From IMG/VR virus record IMGVR_UViG_3300045118_000096, positions 1 through 25,644 of that record: a stretch of DNA of 25,644 nt. One strand, written 5' to 3'. Position 1 is the stretch's first letter; each line of letters opens with the position of its first letter. Both the position numbers and the translations under genes were made by a program. This document shows, in pieces, positions 21,824 through 25,644 of this stretch. The notes beneath the pieces were generated by a model. It saw only the letters and a list, made by a program, of their open reading frames with translations, searched no databases and was not told the origin of the DNA. This DNA is from a virus.

Positions 21824-21824
21824 A

Positions 21825-22202
21825 TTATTTATTCTTTAAATAATTAATTACTTCATCTATATTAACCATAATTTTATCCATAATAATATCATAATAGGCA
21901 TCGCCATCTTCACCATTTGAATTGGCAATTGCCCATAATAATCGCCTCATTTGTTGAGATTTAGTATTTTTGTTCTTAGCGATTATCTTTTTTTCTCCCT
22001 GCTCCACTTCAATATTAGAAGTAAATTTTGCCTTATAAATTAAATCATACGAACCATTTTCATTATTCTTTCGACTTACTTCATATACACCTATTTCTCC
22101 TTTAATAATCGCATAATTGGTATCGTCAATTTTACAAGGTAGTTCAGCCCCGCCTATTATCTTTAGAATATGACTGTTTATTTTTATTATTTTTAGCTCC
22201 AT
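21825..22202 (-). CDS. Hypothetical protein, phage recombination/replication-type context
   Basis: A 125-residue protein (MELKIIKINSHILKIIGGAE...) with a strand-rich first half and a helical second half. The latter has KSQQMRRLLWAIANSNGE followed by DAYYDIIMDKIMVNIDEVIN. That helical pattern, 'SQ+LR..L..x(10-15)..F..YY...M.+.I..', recurs in short proteins near phage recombination or endonuclease genes as far as I recall, with no known function. The stop is 1 nt above the start of the HNH gene. No membrane segment or Cys cluster is seen. Confidence 0.65.
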   Translation of the reverse strand: MELKIIKINSHILKIIGGAELPCKIDDTNYAIIKGEIGVYEVSRKNNENGSYDLIYKAKFTSNIEVEQGEKKIIAKNKNTKSQQMRRLLWAIANSNGEDGDAYYDIIMDKIMVNIDEVINYLKNK

Positions 22203-22224
22203 AAATTAATATATTTTGAAATAT

Positions 22225-22251
22225 GGGACAATTTAGAAAAAGGTTTGTCCC
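22225..22251. repeat. Inverted repeat in intergenic gap
   Basis: GGGACAA (22225-22231) and TTGTCCC (22245-22251) form a 7-bp perfect stem with a 13-nt loop, between the end of the G+C-rich small genes and the next gene. There is no T-run on the minus side. It marks the lower border of the G+C-rich island. An operator, weak terminator or recombination scar are all possible. Confidence 0.45.
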
Positions 22252-22272
22252 GTACCTTGTGAGGTTGTGAGA

Positions 22273-22434
22273 TTAAACGAGACGGATTCGCGCGATTTCA
22301 GTGTTCGTAGCGATATTCGTCAACACCATCCACTGTTTGCCCTTGATGTCTTTTTTCTTTCGTATCTCCCAGCTTTCCATTTGAAGTTTATCTGCCATTT
22401 CCAACAACTTGTTTACTGCTTTGCTTTGCTTCAT
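22273..22434 (-). CDS. Small basic hypothetical protein in G+C-rich island
   Basis: A 53-residue basic protein starting MKQSKAVNKLLEMADKLQME, with a KKKDIKGKQWMVL strand and an ARIRLV end. I use the ATG at 22434, which overlaps the upstream small gene by 4 nt (ATGA); a longer in-frame reading exists but would cover that gene. Codons such as ATC, GCG, CGC and CTC are common here, unlike the A/T-ending codons elsewhere in the window, suggesting recent acquisition. It has no recognised family. The N-terminal helix followed by strands is compatible with a small DNA- or RNA-binding protein, but that is only inference. Confidence 0.68.
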   Translation of the reverse strand: MKQSKAVNKLLEMADKLQMESWEIRKKKDIKGKQWMVLTNIATNTEIARIRLV

Positions 22435-22568
22435 TTCAGTTTGAACATCCAGAACACGGAGTATCCGCTTGCCAGTCCGATTGTTGTTGCGAGAGCGATT
22501 GTTTCCAGCATTTCCCAGTTGTCGTTGCACCACGCCAGAGCTTTGGCGATTGCCAGTCCGAAGTCCAT
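22431..22568 (-). CDS. Small membrane protein with strong ribosome site
   Basis: A 45-residue protein (MDFGLAIAKALAWCNDNWEM...) whose second half (TIALATTIGLASGYSVFWMF) forms one probable transmembrane helix; the first half is amphipathic. It starts 5 nt below a near-perfect Shine-Dalgarno (AAGGAGGTGA), rare in this window. G+C and codon choice differ clearly from neighbours. It is coupled to the next small gene by ATGA. Size, membrane segment and nearness to the 3D-domain protein make a holin or other lysis role plausible, without direct proof. A 12-nt direct repeat (TCGGACTGGCAA) occurs twice within the gene. Confidence 0.75.
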   Translation of the reverse strand: MDFGLAIAKALAWCNDNWEMLETIALATTIGLASGYSVFWMFKLK

Positions 22569-22570
22569 TC

Positions 22571-22580
22571 TCACCTCCTT
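22571..22580 (-). promoter_or_regulatory. Strong Shine-Dalgarno of small membrane gene
   Basis: AAGGAGGTGA on the minus strand with its GGAGG core 5 nt before the ATG at 22568. Together with the capsid gene site, it is one of the few strong ribosome sites in the window. Confidence 0.85.
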
Positions 22581-22588
22581 ATTTCTCT

Positions 22589-22600
22589 TGTTAAAGAACG
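22589..22600 (-). promoter_or_regulatory. boxA-like antitermination site
   Basis: The minus strand reads CGTTCTTTAACA, close to the boxA element of rRNA leaders (TGCTCTTTAACA) bound by NusB and NusE in processive antitermination. It lies directly before the Shine-Dalgarno of the small membrane gene. I see no obvious boxB hairpin. The match is short and could be chance. Confidence 0.5.
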
Positions 22601-22601
22601 A

Positions 22602-22787
22602 TTATTTAATATATTTTTTTATTATTTCTTTTTCAAAATAATCCCAGTATCCCATTTTCTTTCCATATTGCGCCCACTGTGAAACTCCCATCACTTCTTC
22701 ATTTCCCATCATCTTAAGACATTTATCATATTCTTTGACCATTTTTTTTACTGCTTTATCAGCTATTTTTTTATTTTTTTTATTCAT
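22602..22787 (-). CDS. Small basic hypothetical protein
   Basis: A 61-residue Lys-rich protein (MNKKNKKIADKAVKKMVKEY...) with a Trp/Tyr-rich central part (GVSQWAQYGKKMGYWDYFEK). It is probably helical and has no membrane segment. It overlaps the upstream 3D-domain gene by 4 nt (ATGA), so the two are translationally coupled and perhaps functionally linked. No family was recognised. Confidence 0.65.
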   Translation of the reverse strand: MNKKNKKIADKAVKKMVKEYDKCLKMMGNEEVMGVSQWAQYGKKMGYWDYFEKEIIKKYIK

Positions 22788-23377
22788 AATATCTTTACGT
22801 TAGTTATTTTTCTTCCAAATTTAATACAATTTTCATAAGAATCAAAATATAAATCCCAATCACTTGAATGACCAATTCTATCTCCAACTATATAAATATT
22901 ACCTAATATTTCAACCTTTGTCCCAAATGAATATTGATTATTAGCAACATATCCTTTAGTAGGATAAATTCCATTAGCCATTTTATTTCCTGTCCAAGTA
23001 TAACAAGTAATATTTTGAAAAGTTTTTATTACAGAATAAACTGGTCTTTCTATTCTTACAATATGTTCATGATGATGTTCGCTTGCTGTCCAAAGGTCTA
23101 TTCTTTGTTCATCTTCTTGGCTAGAAACACACCAAAACATATAACCAATTATTGCACCGATTAATATAGCCAATATGCCATACAAAATATCCTTTCTAAA
23201 ATGCCAACATATTTTTAGATTATTTTTAACTATATATTGATAAAACATTTTCCATTTAACTTTTTTAATTTCATTAAATTCTCTCCAAATACCACAATGG
23301 TCTCCTCCTCCTTTTTTAGTACAAGTATAGCTACTAGGACTATATAATTTACATTTAGAATAATATTTACAAAACAT
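22784..23377 (-). CDS. Membrane-anchored 3D-domain (lytic transglycosylase-like) protein
   Basis: A 197-residue protein with three parts. Residues 1-34 hold four Cys (3, 9, 19, 28) and a His in a pattern like a small metal-binding knuckle. Residues 64-83 are a transmembrane helix (ILYGILAILIGAIIGYMFWC). Residues ~124-196 match the 3D domain of bacterial cell-wall proteins and MltA-type enzymes: TCYTWTGNKMANGIYPTKGY, then FGTKVEILGNIYIVGDRIG and DWDLYFDSYENCIKFGRK. The three Asp that name the domain are likely 166, 173 and 175. With positives before the helix the C-terminal part should face the periplasm or outside, where it could cut or bind peptidoglycan at lysis. The soluble Cys-rich front is unusual. 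Confidence 0.8.
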   Translation of the reverse strand: MFCKYYSKCKLYSPSSYTCTKKGGGDHCGIWREFNEIKKVKWKMFYQYIVKNNLKICWHFRKDILYGILAILIGAIIGYMFWCVSSQEDEQRIDLWTASEHHHEHIVRIERPVYSVIKTFQNITCYTWTGNKMANGIYPTKGYVANNQYSFGTKVEILGNIYIVGDRIGHSSDWDLYFDSYENCIKFGRKITNVKIL

Positions 23378-23394
23378 AAATTTAAATATTAAAT

Positions 23395-23565
23395 TTAATA
23401 CTTAAAAAGTCTTATATATTTTTCTTGATTGTGTCTATACCTCATCTTACCTACAGTCATTGTTTCAAGAAATTTTTGTTGCTGTTCTCTTAGATTAATA
23501 CCTTCTTTTAAGCCTTCCTCATGCTCCATTTCCATTGTTTTTTTTGTGATGTCATATAAGCTCAT
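23395..23565 (-). CDS. Small helical hypothetical protein
   Basis: A 56-residue protein starting MSLYDITKKTMEMEHEEGLK and ending YRHNQEKYIRLFKY. It is charged and predicted helical, with repeated Met, Glu and Gln. It begins 5 nt after the stop of the zinc-ribbon gene and fills what would otherwise be a gap of nearly 200 nt before the 3D-domain gene. The leader is AT-rich without Shine-Dalgarno. I do not recognise it. Confidence 0.6.
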   Translation of the reverse strand: MSLYDITKKTMEMEHEEGLKEGINLREQQQKFLETMTVGKMRYRHNQEKYIRLFKY

Positions 23566-23570
23566 ATTAT

Positions 23571-23807
23571 TTATACCTTAATTTTAATTAATGGTAATTT
23601 TTTAGCACCACACTTCTTGCAAGTTCCTAATCTAGTTTTCTTTTCACTTATTAATCTAGCTGGCATACCTAAACATCTACTGCAATACCAAACAAAACCA
23701 ATTTTTCCTTTCCAGCTTTTTTTAGCCAGTTTCCTATAGTATTCTTTACCATATTTCTTGCAAGTAGATTTCCCTCCCTTACTTGCTACTTCTTCTATTG
23801 TTGTCAT
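23571..23807 (-). CDS. KGG-motif plus zinc-ribbon protein
   Basis: A 78-residue basic protein. The N-terminal 30 residues (ASKGGKSTCKKYGKEYYRKL...) resemble the KGG stress-protein motif ('KGGxxxxxxxGxxxFxxxxxKGG'), although only one clear copy is present. The C-terminal half has two CxxC pairs (WYCSRCLGMPA and LGTCKKCGAKKL), likely one zinc ribbon of the rubredoxin-knuckle type. Such proteins usually bind nucleic acid or act as adaptors. The gene is 13 nt beyond the end of the Ser-Arg reading of the upstream repeat. In another frame the upstream Gly-Ala reading runs straight into this gene with no stop, so it might instead be the C-terminal domain of a larger repeat protein. Confidence 0.75.
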   Translation of the reverse strand: MTTIEEVASKGGKSTCKKYGKEYYRKLAKKSWKGKIGFVWYCSRCLGMPARLISEKKTRLGTCKKCGAKKLPLIKIKV

Positions 23808-23820
23808 AAGTTTAATTATT

Positions 23821-24039
23821 TTAATAACTTCCGCTCCAGCTCCTGCTCCAACTCCTGCTCCAACTCCTACTCCTGCTCCTGCCCCCGCTCCAGCTCCTGC
23901 TCCAACTCCTGCTCCAACTCCTGCTCCAACTCCTACTCCTGCTCCTGCCCCCGCTCCAGCTCCTGATCCAACTCCTGTTCCTACTCCTGCTCCTGCTCCC
24001 GCTCCATAGAGTATTAATATTAAATAATTGAATATTCAT
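23821..24039 (-). CDS. Low-complexity repeat protein (Ser-Arg/Trp reading), frame uncertain
   Basis: From ATG 24039, 2 nt below the upstream stop, this frame gives 72 residues: MNIQLFNINTLWSG followed by alternating Ser with Arg, Trp or Gly (SRSRSRNRSW, SWSRSWSRSW) and a SGSY end. Start position and operon spacing support it. Against it, the substitutions among repeat units swap Arg, Trp and Gly here. In the frame one base further they are mostly silent or Ala/Val, giving alternating Gly-Ala/Gly-Val like the Gly-alternating neighbour at 24386, but that frame has no ATG. If real, the Ser-Arg form would be strongly basic and disordered. I cannot tell which frame is translated. Confidence 0.38.
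   Translation of the reverse strand: MNIQLFNINTLWSGSRSRSRNRSWIRSWSGGRSRSRSWSRSWSRSWSRSWSGGRSRSRSWSRSWSRSWSGSY
23830..24006 (-). repeat. G+C-rich hexamer repeat array
   Basis: About 29 tandem hexamers of the form GGAGCN or GGAGTN (minus strand), with a second-order period of 66 nt: a block containing GGGGCA recurs at 23881 and 23947. Unit length is a multiple of three, so copy number can vary without shifting the frame. All units are much richer in G+C than the surrounding DNA. Confidence 0.92.
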
Positions 24040-24041
24040 AT

Positions 24042-24362
24042 TTATTTCTGTTCACGAGGCAAATCTTTTTTCCATTCAAAAGCATCAATAATTGATTCAA
24101 TGTTTAAATACATTTCAACATCAACAGGTTCTACTTCATCTAATGTTCCTTCCATAATTGCTTGTCTGAATCTTCCACTATCCGCAATCCAAGCGGCATC
24201 TTCCAAAACTAGAAAATTACCTACTATTTTTTTTACTTTTCCAGTAGCATGATAAGTTACAGTTCTAATAAAATACTTTTCTCCTACTTTAAAAGGAATT
24301 TCTTTTTTTTGATTGAATAATTTTTCAGTTAATTGCTCAGCGATTAATTCTTCTAAATTCAT
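24042..24362 (-). CDS. Conserved phage hypothetical protein (LEDAAWIADSGRF type)
   Basis: A 106-residue protein. The core, YFIRTVTYHATGKVKKIVGN followed by FLVLEDAAWIADSGRF and a GTLDEVEPV segment, matches a pattern I recall from many phage genomes ('xRTVTxxxTGxxxxxxxxxxxLxDAAWIADTGRFxxxL..G..xEVEP'), always without known function. It is a compact strand-rich domain behind a helical N-terminus (MNLEELIAEQLTEKLF). It is sandwiched between the two low-complexity repeat genes, and its leader is the same 25 nt as that of the gene at 25064, so the four genes probably travel together. Confidence 0.75.
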   Translation of the reverse strand: MNLEELIAEQLTEKLFNQKKEIPFKVGEKYFIRTVTYHATGKVKKIVGNFLVLEDAAWIADSGRFRQAIMEGTLDEVEPVDVEMYLNIESIIDAFEWKKDLPREQK

Positions 24363-24384
24363 ACTTTTATTATTTATTTAATTA
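24360..24384 (-). repeat. 25-nt leader repeat, copy 1
   Basis: The 25 bases ending at the start codon of the gene at 24362 (read on the minus strand, an AT-rich leader ending AATAATAAAAGTATG) are identical to 25062-25086. Both copies cover a translation start, suggesting duplicated initiation signals or a recombination scar. Confidence 0.8.
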
Positions 24385-24385
24385 T

Positions 24386-24739
24386 TTATAAAATTCCACC
24401 ATTACCATCACCGTAACCATATCCATAGCCATTATCATTACCATAACCATTACCATAACCATTACCATAGTCATTACCATCACCGTAGCCATCTCCACAA
24501 CCATCACCGTAGCCATCGCCATAACCATCTCCACAACCATCACCGTAGCCATCTCCACAACCATCACCGTAGCCATTGCTATAACCATTGCCATAACCAT
24601 TACCAAGTTTATCGCCATAGCCGTAGCCATATCCATAGCCATTACTATTACCATTACCATAACCATTACCATATTTATTTTTAATTAAAGCCATTGGATT
24701 AATAATATCTACATTATTAGCATTTCTAAAATAATTCAT
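24386..24739 (-). CDS. Gly-Tyr-rich low-complexity repeat protein
   Basis: A 117-residue protein. A unique 28-residue N-terminus (MNYFRNANNVDIINPMALIK...) is followed by ~85 residues in which every second residue is Gly: GYGNGYG, GYGYGYGYGD, and copies of GDGCGDGY. Gly codons use GGT, GGC and GGA and Tyr uses TAT and TAC, so variation is mostly silent in this frame, which argues that the protein sequence is selected. A second frame through the repeats (Val-Met) has no such property. Four Cys lie in the D-G-C-G units. It starts 1 nt beyond the stop of the 24741 gene. Possible roles are a flexible coat or adhesive protein, a condensate-forming protein or a metal binder; none is proven. Confidence 0.8.
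   Translation of the reverse strand: MNYFRNANNVDIINPMALIKNKYGNGYGNGNSNGYGYGYGYGDKLGNGYGNGYSNGYGDGCGDGYGDGCGDGYGDGYGDGCGDGYGDGNDYGNGYGNGYGNDNGYGYGYGDGNGGIL
24392..24668 (-). repeat. Gly-alternating hexamer repeat array
   Basis: Tandem hexamers GGN(TAT/AAT/GAT/TGT) on the minus strand, with a 24-nt second-order unit encoding GDGCGDGY repeated at least three times between 24478 and 24586. The repeat retains frame. Confidence 0.9.
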
Positions 24740-24740
24740 A

Positions 24741-25064
24741 TTACCATTCTGTTATGTCTATTATTGCTATAACTCCTTCTAAAGGAAACGATACAATACC
24801 AACTTCATCTAAAGTATATTCATTTTTGTTTTCTTCTTTACATAATCCACCAATACCTTTACCATTACTCCAACTACGAACAACATTAGCATTAAGTAAT
24901 TGTAATTTATCTTTTACTTTATTATTTCTGTGTCCTTCAAATATCCAACCACGTTGAGCAATAACTATAATATGGTTTGTATCTAAAGGTTTTTTCAGTT
25001 CTTTTTTAGATGGATTGTATTCTACATACTTTTTACCATTTAATTCTATAATATTTTTTTCCAT
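24741..25064 (-). CDS. Conserved phage hypothetical protein (QRGW...RSW type)
   Basis: A 107-residue protein. Its centre, HIIVIAQRGWIFEGHR, then LLNANVVRSWSNGKGIGGLC and a VSFPLEGVIAIIDIT end, matches a pattern I recall in many phage genomes ('xVxxQRGWVxVGxx...xxAxxVRxWGTTxGLGxxxxxGP...'), usually annotated as hypothetical. The pattern suggests a small beta-rich domain. Its neighbour, the Gly-Tyr repeat gene, starts 1 nt after its stop, and its leader duplicates that of the 24362 gene. Joint occurrence of these genes implies a common function, not known to me. Confidence 0.72.
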   Translation of the reverse strand: MEKNIIELNGKKYVEYNPSKKELKKPLDTNHIIVIAQRGWIFEGHRNNKVKDKLQLLNANVVRSWSNGKGIGGLCKEENKNEYTLDEVGIVSFPLEGVIAIIDITEW

Positions 25065-25086
25065 ACTTTTATTATTTATTTAATTA
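25062..25086 (-). repeat. 25-nt leader repeat, copy 2
   Basis: Identical to 24360-24384, ending at the start codon of the gene at 25064. It also overlaps the end of the 26-residue membrane gene. Confidence 0.8.
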
Positions 25087-25156
25087 AAATTATTGCTATT
25101 ATTGTTAATGCAAGTGCCAATATTCCTACTATTATTGTTTTTATTGTTTCATTCAT
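25076..25156 (-). CDS. Tiny membrane peptide (26 residues)
   Basis: A short frame MNETIKTIIVGILALALTII followed by AIILIK. About 20 residues are hydrophobic enough for one transmembrane helix, with Lys at both ends. It overlaps the upstream gene by 4 nt (ATGA), as do many genuine genes here. Size suggests an accessory of lysis or membrane modification, but a peptide this small may also be a chance frame. Confidence 0.5.
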   Translation of the reverse strand: MNETIKTIIVGILALALTIIAIILIK

Positions 25157-25350
25157 AAATTTTTAATTACTTTTAAGACTATATATAAATCTTCAGCTGA
25201 TGCTATTGTATTTAATTCGTCATATATTCTTCGTTTTCCGATTTTTAATTTCATAGACAATGAATCCATAATCTGTTTTTGATGTGTATATTGGCCAGAT
25301 AATATTGCTTTTTTAATCTCTAATCTTAATTTAATATTTTTCACCTCCAT
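25153..25350 (-). CDS. Small putative helix-turn-helix-like protein
   Basis: A basic, helical protein of up to 65 residues (MEVKNIKLRLEIKKAILSGQ...). The middle (QIMDSLSMKLKIGKRRIYDE) has the look of a small DNA-binding helix-turn-helix, though I cannot match a family. The start is unclear. ATG 25350 lies directly on a perfect GGAGGTG Shine-Dalgarno, so that site could instead serve a start 6 nt beyond it; the codon there is ATT (codon 6). The gene overlaps the end of the upstream gene by 20 nt and the tiny membrane gene by 4 nt. Confidence 0.6.
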   Translation of the reverse strand: MEVKNIKLRLEIKKAILSGQYTHQKQIMDSLSMKLKIGKRRIYDELNTIASAEDLYIVLKVIKNL

Positions 25351-25591
25351 AAGATTTTATTTTAATTTGTTTATAACAATGTTTTTTTTTGCGCCATTTA
25401 TACCAACTTTCACTGAATCCATCATATCCTAAATAATAACAACAGTATATTTCATGGTTTTTTTCATCTAATACCTTACCCCATCTATTAGTTTTTAACG
25501 CCATTTCTTTAACTTTATTTATTGCTTCTTTAAGAGTACATTCTACATTCTGATTTCCAGACTCATACCAGCTTATTTTATAATTAGACAT
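25331..25591 (-). CDS. Hypothetical protein, Trp/Tyr/Lys-rich
   Basis: An 86-residue protein beginning MSNYKISWYESGNQNVECTL. I chose ATG 25591 because AGGAG lies 7 nt before it; a longer in-frame reading to 25633 would have no such site. The protein has an N-terminal strand, a helix (KEAINKVKEMALKTNRW), a strand with paired Cys (YCCYYLGYDGF), and a basic tail (WYKWRKKKHCYKQIKIK). This layout resembles small phage proteins that bind nucleic acid but I recognise no family. Its final codons contain the GGAGGTG ribosome site for the next gene. Confidence 0.65.
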   Translation of the reverse strand: MSNYKISWYESGNQNVECTLKEAINKVKEMALKTNRWGKVLDEKNHEIYCCYYLGYDGFSESWYKWRKKKHCYKQIKIKSYGGEKY

Positions 25592-25644
25592 ATGATTGCT
25601 CCTATAAACCAAATTATTGCAAATATAAAACAATATATTTTTTC
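25573..25644 (-). CDS. C-terminal end of a small membrane protein (partial)
   Basis: A frame enters from the window edge and ends with TAA at 25575-25573 after 23 residues (KIYCFIFAIIWFIGAIICLI with a short IK end). The seen part is one hydrophobic segment, and it overlaps the next gene by 19 nt, as coupled genes do here. The N-terminus is outside the window, so identity is open. Confidence 0.5.
   Translation of the reverse strand, partial: EKIYCFIFAIIWFIGAIICLIIK

Noticed and set aside
22225-22251. Inverted repeat as an intrinsic terminator
   Set aside because: No T-run follows on the minus strand and the stem is only 7 bp; kept as an inverted repeat only.
23758-24009. Plus-strand frame with a hydrophobic start and a Pro-Ala-Pro-Thr repeat, resembling a TonB-like or spanin protein
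   Set aside because: It starts only with TTG, has no ribosome site, lies opposite a convincing zinc-ribbon gene, and all other genes are on the minus strand. The repeat makes several frames open by default.
23830-24668. CRISPR array suggested by tandem repeats
   Set aside because: Repeats are 6-nt and 24-66-nt tandem units with no unique spacers, and they are coding.
24382-24672. Second minus-strand frame through the Gly-Tyr repeat giving a Val-Met repeat
   Set aside because: Unit-to-unit differences are silent in the Gly-X frame and amino-acid changing in this one. It also lacks the unique N-terminus and operon spacing.
1-25644. Recoding of TGA (as in some Patescibacteria or Mycoplasma phages)
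   Set aside because: TGA serves as the stop in many ATGA overlaps (for example 19399, 17621, 8897) where the next gene is in another frame, and no gene needs readthrough.

Overview
This window looks like part of a tailed double-stranded DNA phage or prophage with a siphovirus-type plan. It carries an HK97-fold capsid, a long tail with tube and tape measure, and a TerL packaging motor. Every gene I accept lies on the minus strand, so transcription runs from high to low coordinates. The DNA is very AT-rich (roughly 30% G+C by eye, not counted). TGA and TAA both act as ordinary stops, often in 4-nt ATGA overlaps, so the standard bacterial code fits. Promoters resemble sigma-70 sites (TTGACA / TATTAT). 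Most start codons have an AT-rich leader and no Shine-Dalgarno; the clear exceptions are the major capsid gene, a small membrane-protein gene at 22568 and a gene at 25591. I cannot name the host.

Layout in transcription order. (1) 25644-22200: small accessory and lysis-type genes. These include two low-complexity repeat genes (Gly-Tyr rich at 24.4-24.7 kb; a Gly-Ala or Ser-Arg repeat at 23.8-24.0 kb), two small proteins of a type common in phages, a KGG/zinc-ribbon protein and a membrane-anchored 3D-domain protein. A short island of distinctly higher G+C carries two small genes behind a boxA-like site. (2) 22202-21425: a hypothetical gene and an HNH protein. (3) 21444-21212: a promoter, a roughly 200-nt structured RNA (three-way junction inside a longer helix) and an intrinsic terminator, with a possible antiterminator. 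(4) 21192-19399: a coiled-coil protein, TerS and TerL. (5) 19402-12153: an inserted surface-sugar cassette of one deacetylase, four glycosyltransferase genes, two methyltransferases, a short nucleotide-sugar dehydrogenase and three small unknowns. (6) 12172-9935: promoter, terminator, portal and minor head protein. (7) 9933-7566: promoter, terminator, prohead protease and major capsid protein. (8) 7450-1787: decoration-type proteins, connector and neck proteins, tail terminator and tube. (9) 1729-1: tail assembly chaperones with a probable -1 frameshift, and the first 389 residues of the tape measure.

The most interesting signal is regulatory. Three times (about 21.4, 12.1 and 9.9 kb) a good promoter is followed by an intrinsic terminator before the next structural gene is reached. 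The two shorter modules resemble each other in sequence. The first module contains the structured RNA, just ahead of the terminase genes. This is the geometry of phage late-gene antitermination or attenuation (compare lambda PR'-tR', HK022 put RNA). It may represent an undescribed RNA-based control system; a packaging RNA is an alternative. All RNA folds were found by eye and no energies were computed.
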